Assembly: GCF_019216885.1 (NCBI RefSeq)
Contig: NZ_JAAQRC020000001.1
Coordinates: 6,067,501-6,131,500, forward strand
From: Methylobacterium sp. SyP6R
GTDB lineage: Bacteria; Pseudomonadota; Alphaproteobacteria; Rhizobiales; Beijerinckiaceae
Reading direction: 5' to 3'
DNA: 64,000 bases
A program made the position numbers and the translations under genes. The notes beneath the pieces are model-generated. The model searched no databases. It had not been told where the DNA came from and saw only the letters and a program-made list of their open reading frames with translations. Of the stretch, positions 15,833 to 24,184 are shown one piece after another. Position 1 is the stretch's first letter. Every line of letters starts with the position of its first letter.

Positions 15833-17965
15833 ATGACCTCGAATGCTGCCAGAGCCCTTCCCCCACCGCGAGGCCGTCGCGTGAGCGAGGCCGCACGAGA
15901 CCTGTTCGGCGCGGGCGGCAAGCCGCCCGGGACGCCGCCAGAGCCGAAGCCGCCGGCGGATCCGCTGAAGGCGGAGGCGGTGAAGCGCCCGAAGCCCGTC
16001 GCCGTGTCCGCGCCCGTGGACGCGGCGGAGGCCGGCTACGACGCCTCGGCGATCGAGGTGCTGGAGGGGCTGGAGCCGGTGCGGCGCCGGCCCGGCATGT
16101 ATATCGGCGGCACCGACGAGAAGGCGCTCCACCACCTCTTCGCCGAGGTGATCGACAACTCGATGGACGAGGCGGTGGCGGGCCATGCCAGCTTCATCGA
16201 GGTCGAACTGGAGGAGAGCGGCTGCCTCGTCGTGACCGATAACGGCCGCGGCATCCCGATCGACCCGCATCCGAAATTCCCCGGCAAGTCGGCGCTCGAG
16301 GTCATTATGACCACGCTGCATGCCGGGGGTAAGTTCGATTCGAAGGTCTACGAGACCTCCGGCGGCCTGCACGGCGTCGGCATCTCGGTGGTGAACGCCC
16401 TCTCGGACGTGCTCGAGGTCGAGGTCGCCCGCAACCAGACCCTCTACCGCCAGACCTTCTCCCGCGGCCACGCGCAGGGGCCGATCGAGACGATCGGGCG
16501 GGTGCAGAACCGGCGCGGCACGAAGGTGCGCTTCCATCCCGATGCCGAGATCTTCGGCGAGCACAGGTTCGATCCGCGCCGCCTGTTCAAGATGGCGCGC
16601 TCGAAGGCCTACCTGTTCGGCGGCGTCGAGATCCGCTGGCGCTGCGCGCCCGCCCTGCTGGAGGGCGTCGAGAACGTCCCGGCGGAGGCCGTGCACCGCT
16701 TCCCGGCCGGTCTCAAGGACTATCTCGCCCGCGAGATCGACGGCAAGGAGCTGGTCGCCGACGGGGTCTTTGCCGGCAAGATCACCAAGCCGGGCAGCCA
16801 CGGCTCGCTCGAATGGGCGATGGCGTGGCTGTCGAACGACGACGGCTTCTCGTCCTCCTACTGCAACACCATCCCGACGCCGGAGGGCGGCACCCACGAG
16901 AGCGGGATGCGGGTGGCCCTGCTGCGGGGCTTGCGCGACCACGCCGAGCGGGTCGGCCAGGTCAAGCGGATGGCCTCGGTCACCGCCGACGACGTGATGC
17001 TGACCTGCGCGGCGATGCTGTCGGTCTTCATCCGCGAGCCGGAGTTCCAGGGCCAGACCAAGGACAAGCTCGCGACGCTGGAGGCCTCCCGCATCGTCGA
17101 GGCGGCGATCCGCGACGCCTTCGACCACTGGCTCGCCGCTTCCCCGGCCCAGGCCAACAAGCTCCTCGACTGGGTGATCGACCGGGCCGAGGAGCGCCTG
17201 CGCCGGCGCCAGGAGAAGGAGGTCGCCCGCAAGACCGCGACCCGCAAGCTTCGCCTGCCCGGCAAGCTCGCCGATTGCTCGAAGGCCGGGGCCGCGGGCT
17301 CCGAGATCTTCATCGTCGAGGGCGATTCGGCCGGCGGCTCGGCCAAGCAGGCGCGCGACCGCGCCACCCAGGCGATCCTGCCCTTGCGCGGCAAGATCCT
17401 CAACGTCGCCTCGGCGAGCCGGGACAAGCTCGGGGCGAACCAGCTCCTCTCCGACCTGATCCTGGCGCTGGGCTGCGGCATCGGCAAGCAGTACCGGCAC
17501 GACGACCTTCGCTACGAGAAGGTCATCATCATGACCGATGCCGACGTCGACGGCGCCCACATCGCCTCGCTGCTCATCACCTTCTTCTACCGGCAGATGC
17601 CGGAGCTGATCGAGCAGGGGCACCTCTACCTCGCCGTCCCGCCCCTCTACCGGCTGACGCAAGGGGCCAAGAGCGCCTATGCCCGGGACGACCGGCACAA
17701 AGAGCAGCTGCTCAAGACCACCTTCAAGTCGGGCAAGGTCGAGATCGGGCGCTTCAAGGGCCTCGGCGAGATGATGCCCGGCCAGCTCAAGGAGACCACG
17801 ATGGATCCGAAGAAGCGCACGCTCCTGCGGGTCGAGGTGGTGGAAGAGGCGAAGGTCGCGACCGGCGACACGGTCGAGCGGCTGATGGGCAACAAGCCCG
17901 AGGCCCGCTTCGCCTTCATCTCCGAGCGGGCTGTCTTCGCCGACGAGATCGAGCTCGACATCTGA
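15833..17965 (+). CDS. parE: DNA topoisomerase IV subunit B (ParE)
   Basis: ATPase subunit of topoisomerase IV, which decatenates daughter chromosomes together with ParC (not in this window). 710 residues from the ATG at 15833, preceded by GGGAAAGG; an in-frame TTG 21 bp earlier is less likely. Motifs are VIDNSMDEAV (ATP site), DNGRGIPID, GGLHGVGISVVNAL, and the TOPRIM motifs EGDSAGGSAKQARDR and MTDADVDGAHI. About 75 Pro/Ala-rich residues precede the conserved ATPase start (EVLEGLEPVRRRPGMYIGG). Closer to ParE than GyrB because it lacks the long GyrB insertion. A LexA-type box lies just upstream and a strong terminator follows. Confidence 0.93.
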   Translation: MTSNAARALPPPRGRRVSEAARDLFGAGGKPPGTPPEPKPPADPLKAEAVKRPKPVAVSAPVDAAEAGYDASAIEVLEGLEPVRRRPGMYIGGTDEKALHHLFAEVIDNSMDEAVAGHASFIEVELEESGCLVVTDNGRGIPIDPHPKFPGKSALEVIMTTLHAGGKFDSKVYETSGGLHGVGISVVNALSDVLEVEVARNQTLYRQTFSRGHAQGPIETIGRVQNRRGTKVRFHPDAEIFGEHRFDPRRLFKMARSKAYLFGGVEIRWRCAPALLEGVENVPAEAVHRFPAGLKDYLAREIDGKELVADGVFAGKITKPGSHGSLEWAMAWLSNDDGFSSSYCNTIPTPEGGTHESGMRVALLRGLRDHAERVGQVKRMASVTADDVMLTCAAMLSVFIREPEFQGQTKDKLATLEASRIVEAAIRDAFDHWLAASPAQANKLLDWVIDRAEERLRRRQEKEVARKTATRKLRLPGKLADCSKAGAAGSEIFIVEGDSAGGSAKQARDRATQAILPLRGKILNVASASRDKLGANQLLSDLILALGCGIGKQYRHDDLRYEKVIIMTDADVDGAHIASLLITFFYRQMPELIEQGHLYLAVPPLYRLTQGAKSAYARDDRHKEQLLKTTFKSGKVEIGRFKGLGEMMPGQLKETTMDPKKRTLLRVEVVEEAKVATGDTVERLMGNKPEARFAFISERAVFADEIELDI

Positions 17966-18012
17966 AACGGGCCCCCGGGGGACGGCACCGCCCTCCCCCG
18001 GACCACGCCGCG

Positions 18013-18049
18013 AAAACGGCCCGGCCGCTCACGCGACCGGGCCGTTTTT
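18013..18049 (+). terminator. Rho-independent terminator after parE
   Basis: Perfect 12-bp stem (AAAACGGCCCGG with its complement at 18037-18048), 12-nt loop, and a TTTTT run on the plus strand. The A-run on the left arm may also give weak function on the minus strand. Confidence 0.85.
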
Positions 18050-18093
18050 GCCTGGGACAGCCGGCACTGCCGATGCGACGCCGCCAGAACGCG

Positions 18094-18118
18094 AAAAGCC
18101 CGGCCATGAGGCCGGGCT
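18094..18118 (-). terminator. Rho-independent terminator after the porin gene
   Basis: 9-bp stem AGCCCGGCC/GGCCGGGCT with a 4-nt loop, followed on the minus strand by TTTT. It begins 31 bp after the porin stop codon. Confidence 0.85.
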
Positions 18119-18148
18119 CCGCTCCGTCGACCTGACGGAAAGCGACGA

Positions 18149-19012
18149 CTAGAAGCCGTTGAACTTGTAGTTCAGGCCGGCGCGGACGACCGCGAACTCG
18201 GTCTCGCGACGGACCGGGCCGGCGTTCACGACGACCACGCCCGGCGAGCCGAGGCCGACCACGTTGCCGGCGTTGTTCACGGCGAAGGCGCCGTTGTTGC
18301 GGTTGCCCTGATCCAGGTTCACGTACAGGCCTTCGACCTTGAGGGTCACGGCCGACGAACGGAAGAAGTTCAGGAACGAGTCGGTCGGGATGGCGTACTC
18401 GACGCCGCCGCCGACGACCCAGCCGGTCTGGAACTCGTCACGCGAGCTGTTCGGCAGACCGAAGTCGCGGCCGCCGCCCGAACCGTAGGCGAAACCGCCG
18501 GTGGCGTACACGAGGGTGCGGTCCCAGGCGTAGCCGAGGCGGCCACGGACGGTGCCGAAGTAGTCGAGGCCGGCGACGCCGTTCGGGTTGAACACCTGCT
18601 GGGCGGCGATCGGGCCGGTGGCGGCGAAGCGGTTCCGGTCACGGCCGAAATCGACGTACTGGGCGTCGGCCTCGACGCCGACCACGATGCCCGAGCCCGG
18701 GGTGAACTGGTAGTTGTAGCCGACCTGGCCGCCGCCGACGAAGCCGTCGGTCGAGCGCTGGCCCGGGAAGGCGATCACGGTCGGGGTGGCTACGAGGCCG
18801 GTGGCCGGGCCGACGCCGACGACGGTGGAGCCGCGGTTGTCATTGGTGCCGAAGCCGTAACCGGCGTTGAAACCGGCGTAGAAGCCCGTCCAGGTGAACA
18901 CCGGCACCGGCGTGAAGACCGGCGGCGGGGCCGCGCGGCGCGGCAGGTCGGCGGCCGAAGCAGCCGCGGACAGGCCGACGAGGGCCACGGAGGCGAGGAG
19001 GATCTTCTTCAT
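18149..19012 (-). CDS. Outer membrane beta-barrel porin (Omp25/OmpA-like, Rhizobiales type)
   Basis: 287 residues from the ATG at 19012. The first 20 residues are a clear signal peptide (MKKILLASVALVGLSAAASA, cut before ADLP). After a proline-rich stretch comes WTGFYAGFNAGYGFG, typical of the Omp25/Omp31-like outer-membrane family of Rhizobiales. Repeated alternating strands follow (VGYNYQF, GVEADAQYVDFG, GRLGYAWDRTLVYATGGFAYG), and the chain ends in YKFNGF with the terminal Phe expected for barrel assembly. It is monocistronic, with its own terminator. The frame is open for 26 codons further upstream, but the signal peptide fixes the start. Confidence 0.88.
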   Translation of the reverse strand: MKKILLASVALVGLSAAASAADLPRRAAPPPVFTPVPVFTWTGFYAGFNAGYGFGTNDNRGSTVVGVGPATGLVATPTVIAFPGQRSTDGFVGGGQVGYNYQFTPGSGIVVGVEADAQYVDFGRDRNRFAATGPIAAQQVFNPNGVAGLDYFGTVRGRLGYAWDRTLVYATGGFAYGSGGGRDFGLPNSSRDEFQTGWVVGGGVEYAIPTDSFLNFFRSSAVTLKVEGLYVNLDQGNRNNGAFAVNNAGNVVGLGSPGVVVVNAGPVRRETEFAVVRAGLNYKFNGF

Positions 19013-19233
19013 TGTCTTACTGGTCCTGATTGGCGAGAGCCGGCGCGCTTCTATCCCCGGTCGGTCACCCGGTCTGTCGCATTCCTGCAACGAGGACAGG
19101 GTTTACCCGCCCACCCGTCAACGAACCGTGAATCGGGAGCGAGCGCCGATCCAAAAAATCGAGCGAGTACGGTCACTTAGCATTAACCATGATGCTCCAG
19201 GGTTTCCCCGTGGACTTCCCCTGAGGAATCGCA

Positions 19234-19500
19234 ATGGACGCGTTCGGGCGCGAGACCGCGCCGCCTTCCCTGCTCCGCCGCACCTGGCGGATCGCCCTGT
19301 TCGCCGTGGCGGGCTCGCTGGCGGCGACTCACTTCCTCGCATCGCGCAGCGGCACGCCGTCCGGCTCCGGCGGGCAGGCGGTCGCGTCGTTGCGCGGCCT
19401 CGTCGAGCCCGAGACCACCGGGTCGATCGCCGGCCAATCGATCGCCGGCCAAGCGGAGCGGACACGGCTCGACCCGTGCAGCGTGCCCGCGCGCCCGTGA
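19234..19500 (+). CDS. Small single-pass membrane protein, unknown
   Basis: 88 residues. A basic N terminus (RRTWR) precedes one hydrophobic segment (IALFAVAGSLAATHFLA, about 20-36), then a soluble tail with EPETTGSIAGQ. A related ETTGSI motif occurs in the small secreted protein at 36472. TGAGG lies 8-12 nt before the ATG. It is divergent from the porin gene, and no family is recognised. The DNA 24-60 bp upstream contains TTAACCAT, a CtrA-like half site. The following 296 bases up to the helicase start hold nothing I can support. Confidence 0.5.
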   Translation: MDAFGRETAPPSLLRRTWRIALFAVAGSLAATHFLASRSGTPSGSGGQAVASLRGLVEPETTGSIAGQSIAGQAERTRLDPCSVPARP

Positions 19501-19796
19501 CGCTTGCGCTCTCGTCGGGTCCCGGCGCCCGTGGGATGCCCGAACGGCGTCGGGACACGGCATCGGCAGCGGCCCGGCCCACCGAACAAATCCCGGTCAG
19601 CCCTTGACAAACGTCCTCGCATCGGGCGTGTCCTGCGGGCGGTCGCGTGCAGGCGCGACAGAGCAATGGCGTGAACGTCCCGCCTCGGCGTCTCCGGCGC
19701 GGGACTGGCTGCGAAACGACTTTGCATCCCGGCCGTTGCCGCGACGGTGTCTTCCGCGCCGGCCCGATCCGCCCGCGCGCAACGGTTCTCTTCAGG

Positions 19797-21389
19797 ATGT
19801 CATTCGCCGAACTGGGTTTAAGCGAGAAGGTCCAGCAGGCCGTCGAGGCTGCGGGCTACACCACGCCGACCCCGATCCAAGCCCAAGCCATTCCGCACGT
19901 CCTCGCGCGGCGCGACGTCCTGGGCGTCGCCCAGACCGGCACCGGCAAGACGGCGGCGTTCACGCTGCCGATGCTCACCATGCTCGAGCAGGGCCGGGCC
20001 CGGGCGCGGATGCCGCGCACGCTGGTCCTCGAGCCGACGCGCGAGCTCGCCGCGCAGGTGGTCGAGAATTTCGAGCGCTACGGCACCAACCACAAGCTCA
20101 ACGTCGCGCTCCTGATCGGCGGCGTCTCGTTCGCCGACCAGGACCTCAAGATCACCCGCGGCGTCGACGTGCTGATCGCGACCCCCGGACGGCTCCTCGA
20201 TCATTTCGAGCGCGGCAAGCTGCTGCTCACCGGCGTCGAGCTCCTGGTGATCGACGAGGCCGACCGGATGCTCGACATGGGGTTCATCCCCGACATCGAG
20301 CGCATCGTGAAGATGGTGCCGTTCACGCGCCAGACCTTGTTCTTCTCCGCGACGATGCCGCCGGAGATCCAGCGCCTCGCCGACGACTTCCTGCACAATC
20401 CCGTCCGCATCGAAGTGGCGCGCCCGGCCTCGACCGCCACCACCATCACCCAGCGGCTGGTCGCGACGGGAGCGGAAGGGCACCTGAAGCGCAAGACCTT
20501 GCGCAAGCTGATCCGCGCGGCGGACGAGCTCAATAACGGCATCATCTTCTGCAACCGCAAGCGCGACGTTGCGCAACTGCAGAAGTCGCTGTCGAACCAC
20601 GGCTTCAACGTCGCGGCCCTGCACGGCGACATGGACCAGCGCGCCCGCATGGCGGCGCTCGACGCGTTCCGCTCGGGCGAGGTGCCGCTGCTCGTCGCCA
20701 GCGACGTGGCCGCCCGCGGCCTCGACATCCCGGCGGTGAGCCACGTCTTCAACTTCGACGTGCCGCACCACGCCGAGGATTACGTGCACCGGATCGGCCG
20801 CACCGGCCGGGCCGGCCGCTCCGGCGCCGCCTTCACCCTGGTGGGCCGCGGCGACGAGAAGTCGGTCGCGGCGATCGAGACGCTGATCGGCCAGCCGATC
20901 CCCTGGGCGGAGGGCGACCTCGCCAGCCTGCCCGACGACGAGGCCGCCGAGCCGGAGCGCCGCGGCCGGGGCGGTCGCGGCCGCCGCGACGAGGGACGGG
21001 CCGAGGGCCGGCGCGACGGATCCGGCCGGCCGGAATCCCGCAGCGACGAGGGCGGGCGCCGGGACGAGACACGCCGGCGCCGTTCCCGCGGCAACCGCCA
21101 AGAGGGCACCCAGCAAGAGGGCACCCAGCAAGAGGGTCGCCGGCACGAGGAGGCCGGGGCACCCGCGGCTCCGCGCCGCAACGGCCAGGCACCGCGGCCG
21201 ACGACGCCGGAGCGCCGCGTGCCGGACGAGCGCCGTCACGCGGACGAGCGTCCCGCCGGCCGGCGCAACGACCGTGGCCGCCACCGCGACGACGACGCGA
21301 TGCCGGAGGCTGAGATCGGCATGGGCGCTCACGTCCCTGCCTTCCTGCTACGGCCGGTTGTACTGAAGAAGCGGACAGAGGGCGAGTAG
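19797..21389 (+). CDS. DEAD-box ATP-dependent RNA helicase (RhlE type)
   Basis: RNA remodelling helicase for ribosome assembly or RNA turnover. 530 residues from the ATG at 19797 (MSFAELGLSEKV), where the conserved Q-motif region begins; the frame upstream lacks family similarity. Motifs in order are Q motif (TPTPIQAQAI), AQTGTGKTAAF (I), PTRELAAQ (Ia), TPGRLLD, DEADRMLDMGF (II), SATMP (III), ARGLDIP (V) and HRIGRTGRAG (VI). The last 150 residues are a low-complexity Arg/Gly/Glu-rich tail containing a short 15-nt tandem repeat (encoding QEGTQ units near 21110-21140). Such basic tails bind RNA in RhlE-like proteins. It stands alone, followed by a GGDEF gene. Confidence 0.92.
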   Translation: MSFAELGLSEKVQQAVEAAGYTTPTPIQAQAIPHVLARRDVLGVAQTGTGKTAAFTLPMLTMLEQGRARARMPRTLVLEPTRELAAQVVENFERYGTNHKLNVALLIGGVSFADQDLKITRGVDVLIATPGRLLDHFERGKLLLTGVELLVIDEADRMLDMGFIPDIERIVKMVPFTRQTLFFSATMPPEIQRLADDFLHNPVRIEVARPASTATTITQRLVATGAEGHLKRKTLRKLIRAADELNNGIIFCNRKRDVAQLQKSLSNHGFNVAALHGDMDQRARMAALDAFRSGEVPLLVASDVAARGLDIPAVSHVFNFDVPHHAEDYVHRIGRTGRAGRSGAAFTLVGRGDEKSVAAIETLIGQPIPWAEGDLASLPDDEAAEPERRGRGGRGRRDEGRAEGRRDGSGRPESRSDEGGRRDETRRRRSRGNRQEGTQQEGTQQEGRRHEEAGAPAAPRRNGQAPRPTTPERRVPDERRHADERPAGRRNDRGRHRDDDAMPEAEIGMGAHVPAFLLRPVVLKKRTEGE

Positions 21390-21512
21390 ACCCCGGTTTT
21401 CTCGCTTGTAAGGCCATAATTTCTCCGCGCCTTAACTGCTTCTCCACCGACAGCCCGTAGAGGTCATGGAGAGGCGCCGGCACGAAGCCGTCGTCCAGCG
21501 CGGAGACGTTCG

Positions 21513-22577
21513 ATGTCTGACCTGAGCAGCGCCGACCTCGATCGGAGCTTCTTGTTCGGTCAGCGGGCCATGGAGCTGATGAAGGCGTACCGCTCATCGG
21601 CGACACCGCGCAGCTATGCGGTCTGGTACACCTACGTCGCCGGCCTGAACTCCCAGCTCATCGAGGCGGTGAAGCGGCTCACCGCCGAGCACGGCACCCT
21701 GGCCGACGCCCATATCGACCAGCTCTTCGAGACCTATCTCGACGGCCGCAAGCTCTCGATCGAGACCGAGCGGGCGAGCACCGGGGTGCTGGCCGAGATC
21801 GAGCAGATCATGGAGATGCTCGACGCCGCCCTGGGCTCCACCGCGCGCTACGGCGCATCGCTGCAGGCCTTCACCCAGGATCTCGCCGCACCGGCGGTGA
21901 ACCGTGCCCGGGTACGGGAGATCGTGTCCTCCCTCGTCGTCACCACCCGGGACGTGGCCGCCAACAACCGCACCCTCGAGGCGCGGATGCGAGAGAGCCG
22001 CAACGAGATCGAGACCCTGCGCGAGACCCTGGAGGCGGTGCGCGTCGAGTCGCTGACCGACCCGCTCACCGGCATCGGCAACCGCAAGCATTTCGAGGAG
22101 ATGCTGCACAAGGCCGTCGACCACGCCGCGGTGCAGGGCCAGCCGGTCTGCCTCGTCGTGCTCGACATCGACCACTTCAAGCGCTTCAACGACCTCTACG
22201 GCCACCTCACCGGCGACCAGGTGCTGCGGCTGGTGGCGATGACCATGCGCGAGAGCGTCGAGCCGCGCACCACCATCGCGCGGTTCGGGGGCGAGGAATT
22301 CGGCATCATCCTGCCGGGCAGCGACCGGGAGGAGGCACGGGCGGTGGCCGAGAAGGTCCGCACCAGCGTGATGGGCCGCGAACTGGTCAAGCGCTCAACC
22401 GGCGAGAGCCTGGGGCGGATCACCATCTCGGTCGGCCTCGCCTCCTACCGCCGCGGCGACACCGCGGTGTCGCTCCTGGAGCGCGCCGACCACTGCATGT
22501 TCACCGCCAAGCGGGCGGGCCGCAACCAGGTGATCGACGACAGCGTGTCGCCCGAGACGATGGACGACGTCGCCTGA
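21513..22577 (+). CDS. Diguanylate cyclase (GGDEF domain)
   Basis: Makes cyclic di-GMP, which in this lineage tunes motility and surface attachment. 354 residues. About 180 N-terminal residues form a helical region without a recognisable sensory fold, with a coiled-coil stretch before the catalytic domain (NNRTLEARMRESRNEIETL). The GGDEF domain starts at SLTDPLTGIGNRKHF, with VVLDIDHFKRFND and the active site RFGGEEFG. The usual inhibitory RxxD site is absent (E and T occupy those positions), so product inhibition through that site is unlikely. No membrane segment. It is 123 bp after the helicase, probably with its own promoter. Confidence 0.9.
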   Translation: MSDLSSADLDRSFLFGQRAMELMKAYRSSATPRSYAVWYTYVAGLNSQLIEAVKRLTAEHGTLADAHIDQLFETYLDGRKLSIETERASTGVLAEIEQIMEMLDAALGSTARYGASLQAFTQDLAAPAVNRARVREIVSSLVVTTRDVAANNRTLEARMRESRNEIETLRETLEAVRVESLTDPLTGIGNRKHFEEMLHKAVDHAAVQGQPVCLVVLDIDHFKRFNDLYGHLTGDQVLRLVAMTMRESVEPRTTIARFGGEEFGIILPGSDREEARAVAEKVRTSVMGRELVKRSTGESLGRITISVGLASYRRGDTAVSLLERADHCMFTAKRAGRNQVIDDSVSPETMDDVA

Positions 22578-22671
22578 CCCCCAGCCCGAAGCCTTCGGAG
22601 CGATTTCTCGGCCTGCCCCCTCCCCCTTGAGCGGCACTGGGTGCGCCGCCCCGGGGGGGGCGGGCGTGCTC

Positions 22672-23052
22672 TCAGGCGTGGGCGGCCGTCAGGGCGTTCG
22701 GATCGGCGGGCGTGATCGCGACGGATTCACCGCAGCCGCAGGCCGAGGTCTGGTTCGGATTGTTGAACACGAACTGCGACGACAGCTTCGTGGTCTGGAA
22801 ATCCATCTGAGTCCCGAGCAGGAACAGCACCGCCTTCGGATCGATGAAGACGCGGACGCCCTTGTCCTCGATCATGTCCTCGCCGGGTTTCCGCTCCTCG
22901 GCGTATTCCATCGTGTAGCTCATCCCGGCGCAGCCGCCGTTCTTGACGCCGACGCGCAGGCCCGCGATCGGGCGCTCAGCGTCGGCCATGATGCCCTTGA
23001 TCCGCTCGGCGGCGGCCTCGGTCAGCGACATCACCTTGAAGCTCGGTGCCAT
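22672..23052 (-). CDS. sufA: A-type Fe-S carrier protein (SufA/HesB-IscA family)
   Basis: Carries or delivers assembled Fe-S clusters to target proteins. 126 residues from the ATG at 23052 with GGAGAGAG upstream (a TTG 6 bp earlier is possible). The three family cysteines are visible: one in GGCAGMSYTM and the CGC pair in SACGCGESVA near the C terminus. It is the last member of the suf cluster in the same direction, but is cut off from sufT by the oppositely oriented Uma2 gene, so it probably needs its own promoter. Confidence 0.9.
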   Translation of the reverse strand: MAPSFKVMSLTEAAAERIKGIMADAERPIAGLRVGVKNGGCAGMSYTMEYAEERKPGEDMIEDKGVRVFIDPKAVLFLLGTQMDFQTTKLSSQFVFNNPNQTSACGCGESVAITPADPNALTAAHA

Positions 23053-23175
23053 GTTCAAAACTCTCTCCGACGGCCGGGTTCAAGGCCCGGGCGGTTGAGG
23101 CGCGAGGTTACGTCTCGGAAGATAAGCATCCCGTTGCCGATGGTCCACCGGAGGGATGTGCTAGGATGAGCCGTC

Positions 23176-23781
23176 ATGGAGGCGGCGATGGCGGATGCGG
23201 CGCGGCGGCGGATGACGCCGGAGGAATTCTTTCGCTGGCAGGAGGACCAGGACGAGCCGTTTGAACTCGTCGATGGCGTTCCGGTCCCGAAGCACCGGAT
23301 GATGACCGGGGCGAGCGTCCAGCATGACCGGGTGACGGTGAACGTCATCATCGCCTTGGGCAATAAGCTGCGTGGCTCCCGCTGCCGCCCGACGACCGAC
23401 GATGTCTCGCTGCGAACCAGTATCACCACGATCCGGCGGCCCGACGTCACGGTCGAGTGTGGCGAACTGGTCTACGACACCCACGAATCCCGCGAGCCAC
23501 GCCTCGTCGTCGAGGTCGCCTCTCCGTCCACGACCACTGTCGACCGGACGGTGAAACTGGAGGAGTACAAGCGCCATCCGACGCTCCGGTCCATCCTGCT
23601 CCTCGAGACCGTGGCGCCGGTCGCCCTGCTCTACCGCCGCGAGGGGGAGGGCTGGCAACCGGTGCTGTTCGAAGGCCTCGATGCCGTCATCGCCCTGCCG
23701 GAGATCGGCGCGAGCCTGGCGCTGGCCGAGGTCTATGACGGCCTCGCCTTCCCGCCCCGCATCACCGACGCGATGCGCTGA
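23176..23781 (+). CDS. Uma2-family (DUF820) putative endonuclease-fold protein
   Basis: 201 residues. The PD-(D/E)XK-like core is visible: MTPEEFFRWQE near the N terminus, ELVDGVPV, then RRPDVTVECGEL and RLVVEVASPSTTT, which match the Uma2 motif pattern. Uma2 genes are numerous in cyanobacteria and in Methylobacterium-like genomes; their cellular role is not established. It lies opposite to, and inside, the suf operon between sufT and sufA: 124 bp after the sufA start (divergent) and 6 bp from the sufT stop (convergent). It looks like an insertion into the operon (inference). Confidence 0.8.
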   Translation: MEAAMADAARRRMTPEEFFRWQEDQDEPFELVDGVPVPKHRMMTGASVQHDRVTVNVIIALGNKLRGSRCRPTTDDVSLRTSITTIRRPDVTVECGELVYDTHESREPRLVVEVASPSTTTVDRTVKLEEYKRHPTLRSILLLETVAPVALLYRREGEGWQPVLFEGLDAVIALPEIGASLALAEVYDGLAFPPRITDAMR

Positions 23782-23787
23782 ACCCGC

Positions 23788-24177
23788 TCACCACATGTCG
23801 AGCGCGATGCGGGCCTCGTCGGACATCCGGCTCTGGTCCCACGGCGGGTCGAACACCATCGTCACGTTGCACCCGGCGACGCCCGGCACCGCCGAGACGG
23901 CGTTCTCGACCCAGCCCGGCATCTCGCCGGCGACGGGACAGCCCGGCGCCGTCAGCGTCATGTCGATGGCGACATTGCGGTCGTCGGCGATGTCGACCCG
24001 GTAGATCAAGCCGAGCTCGTAGATGTCGGCCGGAATCTCCGGATCGTAGACGGATTTGAGCGCCGCCACGATGCCGTCGGTCAGACGGTCCATCTCCTCC
24101 GGCGGGATCGCGGAGGCGTTCACCTGGGCGTTCAGCGACGGGGTATTCGCGCCGCTCGCGGCGGGGGTATCGGTCAT
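23788..24177 (-). CDS. sufT: Fe-S assembly protein SufT (MIP18/DUF59 family)
   Basis: 129 residues. The DUF59 core covers about 30-129: VYDPEIPADIYELGLIYRVDI, then LTAPGCPVAGEMPGWVENAV with the conserved Cys, and VFDPPWDQSRMSDEAR. SufT helps mature Fe-S proteins. The first 30 residues are a Ala/Ser/Thr-rich extension common in alphaproteobacterial forms. It starts 7 bp after the sufS stop, so it is co-transcribed with it. Confidence 0.92.
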   Translation of the reverse strand: MTDTPAASGANTPSLNAQVNASAIPPEEMDRLTDGIVAALKSVYDPEIPADIYELGLIYRVDIADDRNVAIDMTLTAPGCPVAGEMPGWVENAVSAVPGVAGCNVTMVFDPPWDQSRMSDEARIALDMW

Positions 24178-24184
24178 GGGGTCC

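Noticed and set aside
19604..19632. TTGACA as a -35 promoter element before the helicase
   Set aside because: At 17-bp spacing the -10 position reads CGTGTC, far from a usable -10; too weak to annotate.
19501..19796. Possible N-terminal extension of the DEAD-box helicase
   Set aside because: The frame is open upstream of 19797 but has no helicase similarity; the Q-motif region begins directly after the ATG at 19797.
22650..22660. Run of C and G (CCCCGGGGGGGG) between the GGDEF gene and sufA
   Set aside because: It could be a slippage site, but it is intergenic between convergent genes and no function can be argued.
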